Positions 24,810-33,406 of a DNA stretch of 64,000 bases are shown in pieces (position 1 is the first letter of the stretch; each line of letters begins with the position of its first letter). The notes beneath the pieces were generated by a model. It had not been told where the DNA came from and made no database searches. It saw only the letters and a program-made list of their open reading frames with translations. The stretch spans positions 96,302 through 160,301 of the forward strand of contig NZ_BAABHJ010000022.1 of NCBI RefSeq assembly GCF_039542035.1, read 5' to 3'. The position numbers were made by a program, and so were the translations under genes. The DNA is from Actinoallomurus liliacearum. GTDB taxonomy: Bacteria; Actinomycetota; Actinomycetes; Streptosporangiales; Streptosporangiaceae.

Positions 24810-27250
24810 GCAACGAACCACGGGATGACCGTCACTCCGGCGACCTGCGCCTGTCCTGGCCGCGGCCGGCCGCCGACTTCTTCGAGGCGGCGCCGGTCGG
24901 CAACGGACGGCTCGGCGCCATGGTGTTCGGCGGCCTTCACCGCGCCAGGTTCCAGGTCAACGACTCGACGGTCTGGTCGGGGACACCGGCCGGCCCCGAC
25001 GCGGGGCTGGCCGACGTCCTCGCCGCCGGCGCCGGTCCGGAGCGGCTGGAGGAGGTCCGCGAGGCCGTCCGCGCGGAGGACTACCGGCGGGCCGAGGCCC
25101 TGCTGATGTCCTTCGAGGGCCCCTACACCCAGGAATACCTGCCGTACGTCGACCTGTGGATGTCGCTGGCCGCGGACGGTGACGCCGAGTACCTGGGCCG
25201 GACGCTGAACCTGGACGACGGCGTCGTCGGCGAGACGATGCGCTTCGGCGCCCGTACGGTCCGGCGGTCCACCTGGGCGAGCCGGCCGGCCCAGGCGATC
25301 TGCGTGGCCGTCGCCGTCGAGGGCGGCGTCGTCGACATGAGCCTGGAGTTGGCGTCCCAGCTCCGGGTGGTGCGCCGGACGGTGGACGCGTCCGGCTTCG
25401 ACCTGGAGGTCGAGTTCCCCGTCGACGGCGCGCCGCTCCACGAGCCGACCGTCGCCGAGCCGCTGCGCTACGCCGACACGCCGCCCGACGGCTACGACCC
25501 GTTCGGCGCGGCCGCCGTCCGGATCGACACGGACGGCACGGTGACCGTCGAGGGAGACGTCTGGTCGGTGCGCGGCATGTCGCATGCCCTGATCACTCTC
25601 GCCAGTTCGACGAGCCCGGCCGATGTCTGGGCGGGAAATCCGGCGGTCACGCGGGAGCGGCACCACGAACGTGCCGCGCACACCGCGGAGTCGGCCCGCG
25701 CGACGGGCACCGACGCGTTGCTCGGCGCGCACCGTGCGGACCTGCGCGGGCTGCTGGACACGACGAGCCTCACGGTCGGCGCCCACCGCGCCGGGACGTT
25801 CGACGTACGGTCCGACGTGCTCTCCGGCGACGACGAGGGGCTCGTCGCGACGGTGATCTTCCAGCTGGGCCGGTACCTGCTCGCGTCGGCGTCCCGGCCG
25901 GGCGGCGGGCCGCCCGCCAATCTGCAGGGCATGTGGAACGCCGAGCTGCGTCCGCCCTGGTCGTCGAACTACACGATCAACATCAACACGGAGATGAACT
26001 ACTGGGGCGCCGAGACCGCCGGTCTGAGCGAGTGCCACGAGCCGCTGTTCGCCCTCATCGAGCGGCTCCGCGCGAACGGGAGCCGCGTCGCCCGCGAGCT
26101 GTACGACTGCCGCGGCTGGGTGGCGCACCACAACACCGACATGTGGGGCTGGGCGCTGCCCGTGGGCATGGGGCACAGCGATCCGTCCTGGGCGATCTGG
26201 ATGATGGGCGGCGTCTGGCTGGCCCAGCACCTGTGGGACCGCTTCGACTTCACCCGCGACACCGCCTTCCTCCGTGAACGGGCCTGGCCGACGCTGCGCG
26301 CCTGCGCGGAGTTCTGTCTCGACTGGCTGGTCGAGGCGGAGGACGGCGGGCTGGACACCGTGCCCTCCACGTCGCCGGAGAACCACTTCATCTCCCGTCA
26401 CGGCACCCCGGAGGCGCTGTCGGTCTCGACGACGATGGACATGGCGCTCATCCGCGCGTTGTTCACGCGATGCCTGGAGGCCGCCCGGATCGCGGGGATG
26501 GAGGACGATCCGGTGTGCGCGGAGATCAGGGCCGCGCTGCCGCGGCTGAGGCCGCCGCGGCTCACGGCGGACGGACGGCTGCGGGAATGGGGTGCGGACC
26601 ACCCCGACGAGGATCCGGCCCACCGGCATGTGTCGCACCTGGTCGGCGTCCATCCGCTCGGGCAGATCGACCCGGAGACGACGCCCGACCTCGCGGCCGC
26701 GGCGACTCGCGTGCTGGACGTCCGCGGGCCCGGCGCGATGGGCTGGTCCTGGTCGTGGAAGATCGCGCTGCGTGCCCGGCTCGGCGACGCCGCGACGGCC
26801 CGGAGCCTGTTCCTGGAGGCGACCCGCCCGTTCCCCGGTGACCCGGCGGTGCTCGCGCCGGCCGACGGCTCGGAGTGGGGCGGCCTGCTGCCCAATCTCC
26901 TCAGCACCCATCCGCCGTACCAGATCGACGGCAACTACGGCCTCATGGCGGCGCTCCTGGAAATGGTCGTGCAGAGCCACAGCGGCGCCATCCGGCTGCT
27001 TCCGGCCGTGCCCGGCGAGTGGCCCGACGGATCGGTGCGGGGAGTGCGGTGCCGCGGCGGATGGGCGGTCGACCTCAGCTGGCGGGGTGGCGCGCTGGTC
27101 TCCTGCGCCGTCCGCAACACGGTGCCCGGCGGCGCGCGCACCGTACGGATCCGCCACGGCCAGGCGGCGGCCGATCTCACGCTGGCGGGACACGAGGAGG
27201 TCCGGCTCGGGCCGGACCTGGAGGAGGCCGGAAGGACGGCGGACCGATGA
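24806..27250 (+). CDS. GH95 glycosidase, probable alpha-L-fucosidase
   Basis: An 814-residue cytoplasmic enzyme (no signal peptide) with the GH95 layout: the N-terminal 'APVGNGRLGAMVFGG' and 'VNDSTVWSG', then an (alpha/alpha)6 barrel. The residues known to be needed in Bifidobacterium AfcA have counterparts: N392 and N394 in 'NINTEMNYW', E525 in 'TSPENHF' and D708 in 'QIDGNYG'. GH95 enzymes hydrolyse alpha-1,2-L-fucosyl or alpha-L-galactosyl caps of xyloglucan and other glycans by inversion. It acts inside the cell on imported oligosaccharides, and free L-fucose would suit the oxidative modules on either side. L-galactose as product is the alternative. Confidence 0.9.
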   Translation: MSNEPRDDRHSGDLRLSWPRPAADFFEAAPVGNGRLGAMVFGGLHRARFQVNDSTVWSGTPAGPDAGLADVLAAGAGPERLEEVREAVRAEDYRRAEALLMSFEGPYTQEYLPYVDLWMSLAADGDAEYLGRTLNLDDGVVGETMRFGARTVRRSTWASRPAQAICVAVAVEGGVVDMSLELASQLRVVRRTVDASGFDLEVEFPVDGAPLHEPTVAEPLRYADTPPDGYDPFGAAAVRIDTDGTVTVEGDVWSVRGMSHALITLASSTSPADVWAGNPAVTRERHHERAAHTAESARATGTDALLGAHRADLRGLLDTTSLTVGAHRAGTFDVRSDVLSGDDEGLVATVIFQLGRYLLASASRPGGGPPANLQGMWNAELRPPWSSNYTININTEMNYWGAETAGLSECHEPLFALIERLRANGSRVARELYDCRGWVAHHNTDMWGWALPVGMGHSDPSWAIWMMGGVWLAQHLWDRFDFTRDTAFLRERAWPTLRACAEFCLDWLVEAEDGGLDTVPSTSPENHFISRHGTPEALSVSTTMDMALIRALFTRCLEAARIAGMEDDPVCAEIRAALPRLRPPRLTADGRLREWGADHPDEDPAHRHVSHLVGVHPLGQIDPETTPDLAAAATRVLDVRGPGAMGWSWSWKIALRARLGDAATARSLFLEATRPFPGDPAVLAPADGSEWGGLLPNLLSTHPPYQIDGNYGLMAALLEMVVQSHSGAIRLLPAVPGEWPDGSVRGVRCRGGWAVDLSWRGGALVSCAVRNTVPGGARTVRIRHGQAAADLTLAGHEEVRLGPDLEEAGRTADR

Positions 27251-27327
27251 ACGCCGGCCTCGGGGATCCAAGGACGTCGGGGGACATGACCGCGCACGCG
27301 GGTCGTGCGGGAAGCGAGGAACAATGA
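27247..27327 (+). other. Micro-ORF bridging the GH95 and binding-protein genes
   Basis: The GH95 stop forms an ATGA with the ATG at 27247, which opens a 26-codon frame. Its TGA (27325-27327) in turn forms an ATGA with the binding-protein start at 27324. The 73-base gap is thus spanned by an unbroken chain of translation. The peptide is rich in Gly and charged residues and resembles nothing I know. Confidence 0.45.
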
Positions 27328-28682
27328 GAATGCGGAGTCTGTGCGCGATCGCCGCGGCGGTGGTGCTGGCGACGGCCGGCTGCGGCAGCGGCAACGGCGG
27401 CGCGTCCGGGGCGAAGACCATCAACTGGTGGACGTGGGACGACAAGCAGGCCCAGGCGTATCAGACGTGCGCCACGGCGTTCGAGCAGGCCAATCCCGGC
27501 GTCACGGTGAAGATCTCCCAATATGACGTCCAGGACTACTTCACGAAACTGACCTCTGGATTCGTCTCCGGGAACGCTCCCGACGCCTTCCAGGACAGCG
27601 TGCAGTACTTCCCGATGTACGCGAGCCAGGGACAGCTGAAACCGCTCGACGACTTCATCGCCAAGGACCATTTCGACCTGTCCCGGTTCTCGGTCGGCGT
27701 CAACTCGTGGAAGTACACGGACGGCAAACAGTACGGTCTCCCGCTGGACTGGGCCGCGACCGCCATCTACTACAACAAGGACATGCTGGCCAAGGCCGGC
27801 TACACCGCCAAAGACGTCGAATCGCTGACCTGGAACCCCGACAACGGCGGGACGTTCGACAAGATGGCCGCGCACCTGACGGTCGACACGAAGGGCAGGC
27901 GCGGCGACCAACCCGGCTTCGACAAGTCGCACATCGCCACGTACGGGACGGGCCTGCTGAACACCGGCGACTACCTCGGGCAGACGACCTGGAGCTCCTT
28001 CGTCTCCACACTCGGCTGGAAGATGAGCGACAAGGACACCTGGCCCACGCGGTTCAACTATGACGACCCCCGGTTCGTCAAGAGCATGGGCTACTTCCGC
28101 AGCCTCGCGGACCGCGGCTTCGAGCCGAAGTTCGGCCAGTTCACCTCGGGGAACGGCCAGGCCATCATCAGCGACATCGACCTCCTCGGCTCCGGCAAGG
28201 TCGCGATGGAGACGTCCGGCTCGTGGAGCGTGGCGAGCTTCGCCAAACTGTCCAAGGTCAAGGTGGGCATCGCGCCGACCGTGCTCGGCCCCGATGGCAA
28301 GACCCGGACGGTGCTGAGCAACTCCAACGGCAACACCATCTGGGCCGGCACCAAGAACCCCGACCTGACGTGGAAGTGGATCTCCTACATGGGTTCGGAG
28401 GCCTGCCAGACGGCGGCCGGCAAGAGCGGCACGTTCTTCCCGTCGATCTCCGCCTCGATGGACGCCTCGGCCCAGGCGCTGGCCTCCCAGGGCGTGGACC
28501 TGTCGGTCTTCACCCAGACCCTGAAGCGCGGTGAGCTGTACCCGGCCGTCGTGCATACGAACGGCGCCGCGATCGAGTCCACGATCAAGCCGCTACTCGA
28601 GGCGTACTTCTCCCACCAGCGCAATGACGACGTCTTCCCGGAGCTGGCGCAGAAGAGCCAGCAGATTCTGACGAAGAAGTAA
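27324..28682 (+). CDS. Sugar ABC transporter substrate-binding lipoprotein, family 1
   Basis: A 452-residue MalE-like binding protein. A short signal ends at 'VVLATAGC' (Cys 20 lipidated); the mature part begins with 'INWWTWDDKQAQAY' and continues with the family regions 'DAFQDSVQYFPMYASQGQL' and 'YGLPLDWAATAIYYNKDML'. It serves the MalFG permeases at 22883-24809, although it is separated from them by the glycosidase gene. An AGGA site and an ATGA coupling precede its start; a downstream ATG at 27330 is possible. The ligand is probably a fucosylated or galactosylated oligosaccharide, judged from the two flanking glycosidases. Confidence 0.9.
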   Translation: MRMRSLCAIAAAVVLATAGCGSGNGGASGAKTINWWTWDDKQAQAYQTCATAFEQANPGVTVKISQYDVQDYFTKLTSGFVSGNAPDAFQDSVQYFPMYASQGQLKPLDDFIAKDHFDLSRFSVGVNSWKYTDGKQYGLPLDWAATAIYYNKDMLAKAGYTAKDVESLTWNPDNGGTFDKMAAHLTVDTKGRRGDQPGFDKSHIATYGTGLLNTGDYLGQTTWSSFVSTLGWKMSDKDTWPTRFNYDDPRFVKSMGYFRSLADRGFEPKFGQFTSGNGQAIISDIDLLGSGKVAMETSGSWSVASFAKLSKVKVGIAPTVLGPDGKTRTVLSNSNGNTIWAGTKNPDLTWKWISYMGSEACQTAAGKSGTFFPSISASMDASAQALASQGVDLSVFTQTLKRGELYPAVVHTNGAAIESTIKPLLEAYFSHQRNDDVFPELAQKSQQILTKK

Positions 28683-28694
28683 CGCGACGGCGTC

Positions 28695-28739
28695 CCGGCA
28701 CGGTACGGCGTCTCCGCAGGGCTCCGTACCGTGCCGGGC
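28695..28739 (+). terminator. Strong hairpin after the binding-protein gene
   Basis: A perfect 15-bp stem (CCCGGCACGGTACGG at 28695-28709 and its complement at 28725-28739) with a 15-base loop follows the binding-protein stop by 12 bases. It may partly terminate transcription or protect the 3' end of the binding-protein message, giving more binding protein than the GH36 enzyme. Confidence 0.65.
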
Positions 28740-28803
28740 GCTGCCCTGCGGCCGTCCGCCGCAGGAGTCCACATCCGGCTTCACCTCGGGGAGAGGCTTG
28801 ACC

Positions 28804-30993
28804 ATGCACGTCCCGAAGATCGTCCAGTTGCGCGCGGGCGGCACCAGCGTCGTCGTGGAGCTGGCCGAACCGGTTCCCAGGGTGCTCCACTGGGGCACGG
28901 ACCTCGGCGAGCTGTCCGATGACGCGCGCGCCGCGCTGAAGCTGACGGCCGAGCCCGCGGTCCTGAACAACTCTCCCGACGTACCGCGGCACCTGTCCAT
29001 CTGGCCGACGGAGGCCGAGGGATGGTCGGGCACGCCGGCGCACGAGGGACATCTCGACGGAACGGCGACCGCGCCGCGCCCGTGCCTCACCGACACGCGG
29101 CACCGGCCGCTGCCCGACGGCGGCGCCGAGCTCGTCATGACACTCGCCGACGACGTCTCCGATGTCGACATCGTGGTCGGCTACCGGCTCGGCGCCTCAG
29201 GCGTTCTGGCCGTCGACGCGGCCGTGACCCGCCGTACCACGGCGCGGAGCGAGGGGCGTTACCAGCTCGGAGGCGTGTCCACTCTCCTGCCGTTGCCCCG
29301 GCGGGCCGGCGAGATCCTCGACTTCACCGGCAAGTGGTGCCGGGAGCGGGCACCGCAGCGCCGGCCGCTCGCCTTCGGCGGCCACGTCCGGGAGGTCCGG
29401 CGGGGGAAGCCGGGCCACGACTCCCCGTACCTGATGGTCGCCGGCGTGCCCGGCTTCGGCTTCCGGTACGGCGAGGTCTGGGGCGTGCACGTCGCGTGGA
29501 GCGGGAACCAGCGGTACCTGGTCGAGCAGCTGCCGGAGGGCGCGGGCGTGCACGCGGCCGTTCTGGGCGGCGGTGAGCTGCTCAAGCCGGGCGAGATCGC
29601 GCTGGGCCCCGGGGAGACCTACCGGACGCCCATCTGCCATTTCGCCTGGTCCGACGCCGGCCTGGACGGGCTCGCCGACCGCTTCCACGACATGCTCCGG
29701 GCCCGGCCGGAACATCCGGCCGGACCCAGGCCCCTGACGCTCAACACCTGGGAGGCGGTCTACTTCGACCACGACCTGGACCGGCTGACCGCCCTGGCGG
29801 ACCGTGCCGCCGAGATCGGGGTCGAGCGGCTCGTGCTCGACGACGGCTGGTTCCGGGGCCGGCGCGACGACACCGCCGGTCTCGGGGACTGGTTCGTGGA
29901 CGAGAATGTCTGGCCTCAGGGGCTAACGCCGCTGGTCGACCACGTCCACGGGCTCGGCATGCAGTTCGGTCTCTGGTTCGAGCCCGAGATGATCAACCTT
30001 GAGTCCCGGCTGGCCCGCGAGCACCCCGACTGGATCCTCGGCTCGTCCGCCGGTCTCGGCCCGTCGGCCCGGCACCAGTACGTGCTGAACCTCGCCAATG
30101 AGCAGGCATGGTCCTACATTCTGGAACGCGTCGACGCGCTCGTCGGCCGGTACGCCGTCGACTACTTGAAGTGGGACCACAACCGCGACCTGCACGAGGC
30201 GGTGTTCCGTGACGCCACCGGCGCCGACCGGCCCGCGGTGCACGCGCAGACCGTGGCGCTGTACCGCCTGCTCGACGCTCTCAAGGAGAGGCATCCGGCG
30301 TTGGAGATCGAGTCGTGTGCGGGCGGCGGCGGGCGGGTCGACCTGGGGATCCTCGCGCGGACCGACCGTGTCTGGGCCTCCGACTGCAACGACCCGGTCG
30401 AACGCCAGACGATCCAGCGCTGGACCGGCCAACTGCTGCCTCCGGAGCTCGTCGGCGCGCACGTCGGTGCCGCGGAGGCGCACACCACGCGGCGGGTGAC
30501 CACGGACTCGTTCCGCCTGATCACCGCGCTGTTCGGGCACGCCGGCATCGAGGCGGACCTCACGCGGTGCTCCCCGGAGGAGCTGGAGCGGCTGGCGTCG
30601 TGGGCGGCGCTGTACCGGGAGTTCCGTCCGCTCCTGCACCACGGCCGGGTGGTCCGCGCGGACACCGGTGACGACGCGACCATCCTGCACGGCGTGGTCG
30701 CGCGCGACCGGACGAGCGCGCTGTACTGCTGGTCCCGCCTGGCCACGTCCCCCGAGGCGCAGTCGGGCCGGGTGCGGCTACCGGGGCTGGACGCGGCCGG
30801 CGACTACCGCGTACGGATACGTACCGACGTCGGCCACCCCTCCGCACACCAGGCGGCGCCGCCCGCATGGGTCGCCCAGGCGATGGATGAGTGGACCGCC
30901 CTTCCCGGCGCGGTCCTCTCCCGGACCGGCGTCCCCATGCCCACGCTCAACCCCGAACAGGCCATGCTGATCGAGGTGCGCGCATCGGTGTAA
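28804..30993 (+). CDS. GH36 alpha-galactosidase
   Basis: A 729-residue cytoplasmic enzyme of GH36. After an N-terminal beta-sandwich domain (about residues 1-300) comes the TIM barrel with 'LVLDDGWF', 'WFEPEMINLESRLAREHPDW', the nucleophile D458 in 'KWDHNR' and the acid/base D527 in 'ASDCNDP', with 'GGGGRVDLG' between them. The ATG at 28804, behind GGGGAGAGG, is used. It hydrolyses terminal alpha-galactose from oligosaccharides (melibiose, raffinose or galactosylated plant fragments). It is the last gene of the operon led by the MalF permease. Confidence 0.92.
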   Translation: MHVPKIVQLRAGGTSVVVELAEPVPRVLHWGTDLGELSDDARAALKLTAEPAVLNNSPDVPRHLSIWPTEAEGWSGTPAHEGHLDGTATAPRPCLTDTRHRPLPDGGAELVMTLADDVSDVDIVVGYRLGASGVLAVDAAVTRRTTARSEGRYQLGGVSTLLPLPRRAGEILDFTGKWCRERAPQRRPLAFGGHVREVRRGKPGHDSPYLMVAGVPGFGFRYGEVWGVHVAWSGNQRYLVEQLPEGAGVHAAVLGGGELLKPGEIALGPGETYRTPICHFAWSDAGLDGLADRFHDMLRARPEHPAGPRPLTLNTWEAVYFDHDLDRLTALADRAAEIGVERLVLDDGWFRGRRDDTAGLGDWFVDENVWPQGLTPLVDHVHGLGMQFGLWFEPEMINLESRLAREHPDWILGSSAGLGPSARHQYVLNLANEQAWSYILERVDALVGRYAVDYLKWDHNRDLHEAVFRDATGADRPAVHAQTVALYRLLDALKERHPALEIESCAGGGGRVDLGILARTDRVWASDCNDPVERQTIQRWTGQLLPPELVGAHVGAAEAHTTRRVTTDSFRLITALFGHAGIEADLTRCSPEELERLASWAALYREFRPLLHHGRVVRADTGDDATILHGVVARDRTSALYCWSRLATSPEAQSGRVRLPGLDAAGDYRVRIRTDVGHPSAHQAAPPAWVAQAMDEWTALPGAVLSRTGVPMPTLNPEQAMLIEVRASV

Positions 30994-31092
30994 GGAGGAG
31001 CCGTGGCGTCCCGGTCCGAGACGGTGGCCCGAGGAAGTCCTCCGGGCCACTCGTCCCGCTTGCGGGTGTTGGCCTTCGGCAGGAGATCGGAT

Positions 31093-31119
31093 GAGGCCAG
31101 GCCCGTGGGGCCTGGCCTC
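31093..31119. terminator. Bidirectional hairpin between convergent operons
   Basis: A perfect 12-bp stem (GAGGCCAGGCCC at 31093-31104, complement at 31108-31119) with a 3-base loop lies between the GH36 gene and the convergent lactonase gene and ends 7 bases before the lactonase stop. A second, weaker hairpin (GGCCCGAGGA/TCCTCCGGGCC-like) lies near 31027-31049. Confidence 0.75.
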
Positions 31120-31125
31120 TCCTGG

Positions 31126-31998
31126 TCAGCCCGTGGGGCGGTCCCCCAGACGGTAGAAGGCGTGAGCCGTGCCGCCGAAGAGCGCCGCGGTCTCGGCCGC
31201 GCTCAACGTGCCGATGGCCGCGGTCAACCCCTCGATGACGGACTCGTACGTGCCGGCGAGCAGGCAGACGGGCCAGTCGGATCCGAACATGAGGCGGTCC
31301 GCGCCGAACCACTCGTGAACACGAGCGACGAACGGCCGGAGATCGTCGGGGGTCCAGGCACTCCAGTCCGCCTCAGTGATCATGCCGGAGAGCTTCACCG
31401 TCACGTTGGGGCATCGCGCGAGAACCGGCATCCACTCGGCCCACGGCTCGTCGGCGCCCGCGGCGATCGCCGGTTTGGCGATGTGGTCGACGACGAAGTT
31501 CAGCTCCGGCAGCGCCCTGACCGTCTCGACCGTCGCCGGCAGTTCCCGCGCCCGTACGAGAAGGTCGTAGCCGAGACCACGCTCGGCCACGGCGCGCAGG
31601 CCCCGGCGCACGTCGTCGCGGCACAGCCAGTTCGGATCGGGCTCGTCATGTACCTGATGGCGGATGCCGACGAGGAACCGGCCGTCATCGCCGGTGAGGA
31701 GGGCGTCCAGGGCGTCTCCCACGGCCGGCGAGGTGAGGTCGACCCAGCCGACGACTCCGCGGACGAACGGTGTCGAAGCCGCGATGCGGAGGAACTCCCG
31801 GGTCTCGTTCTCGTCCGACACGGTCTGGACGAGGACGGTTCCGGTGATGTCGGCGGCGTCGACCATGGGCTGCATGTCGCGCGGCCCGAACGCCCTCCGT
31901 ACAGGGTCCATCTCCGGTCCGGCCATCCACGGGTAGGTGTAACGGCGCGGATCCCAGAAGTGGTGGTGGGCGTCGATGCGCTCGGTGCGCTCGTCCAT
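31126..31998 (-). CDS. Amidohydrolase-family lactonase (L-fuconolactonase-like)
   Basis: A 290-residue amidohydrolase_2 enzyme with 'IDAHHHFWDP' at the N-terminus and 'LMFGSDWPVC' near the C-terminus, the same metal and catalytic motifs as the lactonase at 4279-5112. It carries AGAAAGG before its ATG, 13 bases after the aldo/keto reductase stop. It is the last gene of the minus-strand module and would open the aldonolactone made by that reductase. The two lactonases are paralogues with clearly diverged N-termini, which may mean different sugars. Confidence 0.85.
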   Translation of the reverse strand: MDERTERIDAHHHFWDPRRYTYPWMAGPEMDPVRRAFGPRDMQPMVDAADITGTVLVQTVSDENETREFLRIAASTPFVRGVVGWVDLTSPAVGDALDALLTGDDGRFLVGIRHQVHDEPDPNWLCRDDVRRGLRAVAERGLGYDLLVRARELPATVETVRALPELNFVVDHIAKPAIAAGADEPWAEWMPVLARCPNVTVKLSGMITEADWSAWTPDDLRPFVARVHEWFGADRLMFGSDWPVCLLAGTYESVIEGLTAAIGTLSAAETAALFGGTAHAFYRLGDRPTG

Positions 31999-32011
31999 CG
32001 GGTGAGCCTTT

Positions 32012-33016
32012 CTACTCTGGGCACGGTGCGTCGGGTCGGAGCAGGTCCGCCGCGCGAAGGTCGGCCCACAGGGCCGCGGGGATGTCGACGGACAGTAGCC
32101 CGAGGTCCATGTCGAGCTCGCCGAGTGACCTGGGCCCGAGAAGCACGCTGCACACCTGCGGGTGGGCGAGAGGGAACTGGACGGCGGCGGCGGCCAGGGG
32201 GACGCCGTGACGATCGCAGATGCCGCGGATGCGGCGCGCGCGGTCGATGACCTCCGGGGACGCGGGGACGTAGTCGAAGGTCGTGCCCGGCTCCGGGTCG
32301 ATGAGTACGCCGCTGTTGAACACTCCCCCGGCGACGACCGAGGTGGCGCGCCGTGCGCACATGGGAAGAAGCTCGTCCATCCCGCTCTGGTCGAGCAACG
32401 TGTACCGGCCGGCGAGGAGGATGACGTCGAGGTCGCACTCGCGGACGAGTTCCGTCAGGACCGGGGTGCGGTTCATGCCCGCGCCGATGGCCTGAACCCT
32501 GCCGTCGGCCCGGAGCTCGCTGAGCGCCTTGTACCCGGTGGTGCTCGCCTGGTCGAAGTGGTCGTCGGGGTCGTGCAGGTGGAGGATGTCGAACCGGTCC
32601 ACCCCGACCCGCTGCATGCTCTCTTCCACGGACCGGCGGATGCCGTACTCGCTGAAGTCCCATACGGGGCCGGCGGACGGGACGTCCTTGTAGAAGGGTT
32701 CCCCGTCGAAGTACTGGCTCTCGTCGCGGGGAGCGCCTTCGCGCAGGAGCCTGCCGACCTTCGTGGAGATCACGAGCTCGTCTCGCGGAATGTCGGCGAT
32801 CGCCGCTCGGACGCGCCGTTCGGCGAGGCCGTGTCCGTACAGCGGGGCGGTGTCGAGGTAACGGATGCCGCGGTCCAGTGCTCGCGCGATGACCGCCGTG
32901 GCGTCCTCGTCGCTGATGGGACGCAGGAAGTTGCCGAGTGAGGCGGTTCCAAGGCCGATCCGTGGCACGCGCAGCCCGGTGTCGCCGATCTGTACGGTCG
33001 TGTGCAGGTCGATCAC
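32012..33016 (-). CDS. Aldo/keto reductase, probable aldose 1-dehydrogenase
   Basis: A 334-residue paralogue of the enzyme at 3308-4282. It has Asp/Tyr in 'LDTAPLYGHGLAE', Lys in 'STKVGR', His in 'LHLHDPDDHF', and the shared 'LLAGRYTLLDQSG'. The GTG start at 33016 forms a GTGA with the stop of the SnoaL-like gene. Upstream in-frame codons would extend it into that gene and are not needed. The neighbouring lactonase and enolase-superfamily dehydratase suggest that it oxidises a free aldose to a lactone. Confidence 0.85.
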   Translation of the reverse strand: MIDLHTTVQIGDTGLRVPRIGLGTASLGNFLRPISDEDATAVIARALDRGIRYLDTAPLYGHGLAERRVRAAIADIPRDELVISTKVGRLLREGAPRDESQYFDGEPFYKDVPSAGPVWDFSEYGIRRSVEESMQRVGVDRFDILHLHDPDDHFDQASTTGYKALSELRADGRVQAIGAGMNRTPVLTELVRECDLDVILLAGRYTLLDQSGMDELLPMCARRATSVVAGGVFNSGVLIDPEPGTTFDYVPASPEVIDRARRIRGICDRHGVPLAAAAVQFPLAHPQVCSVLLGPRSLGELDMDLGLLSVDIPAALWADLRAADLLRPDAPCPE

Positions 33017-33390
33017 CGGCGGCCTCCTGGCGTCGGGAACTGGGTGGGGTCGAAGTAGGCGCGGACCGAGTCGAACCTGCCGTCGCGTACCCGCACGACA
33101 TTGACGCCTCGGATCGGGATCCGCGCGCCGTCGTGGTCGATGAGGACCGCTTCCCATTCGAGGCACGCCTCGTCACCGGAGCCGATCTCGTGGGTGATGG
33201 TGACCTCCAGGCCGGGGAAGGTGTCGCCCATCGCGTCGTAGAAGGTGCGGATCTCCGCATGACCGTGGAGCGGACCGGATACGGGATGGAAGACGGCGTC
33301 CTCGTGGAAGTGGGACAGGATGCGGGCGATGTCCCGGCTTTCTTCGGCGCGCCAGTAGGACTCGGACACTTCTCGTGGGGTGGCGGGCAT
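33013..33390 (-). CDS. SnoaL-like / NTF2-fold protein
   Basis: A 125-residue protein of the SnoaL-like polyketide-cyclase/NTF2 fold: 'YWRAEESRDIARILSHFHED' gives the first helix and a tail of beta strands ends with 'VRVRDGRFDSVRAYFDP'. It has GGAGGAG before the ATG. Members of this fold are mostly of unknown function, though some are isomerases. Its place inside the sugar operon, between permease and aldo/keto reductase (4-nt overlap with the latter), suggests a sugar mutarotase- or isomerase-like step, but nothing in the sequence proves it. Confidence 0.75.
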   Translation of the reverse strand: MPATPREVSESYWRAEESRDIARILSHFHEDAVFHPVSGPLHGHAEIRTFYDAMGDTFPGLEVTITHEIGSGDEACLEWEAVLIDHDGARIPIRGVNVVRVRDGRFDSVRAYFDPTQFPTPGGRR

Positions 33391-33406
33391 GGGGTCTCCT
33401 CCTTCG

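Noticed and set aside
24599..27445. Minus-strand open frame of 948 codons across the GH95 gene
   Set aside because: It is antisense to GH95, whose catalytic motifs are intact. Its translation is rich in Arg, Asp and Gly with no family match, as expected from third-position GC bias.
31003..32250. Plus-strand open frame of 415 codons after GH36
   Set aside because: Apart from its strong start signal it is antisense to the lactonase and has no protein similarity; only the start signal was kept as a finding.
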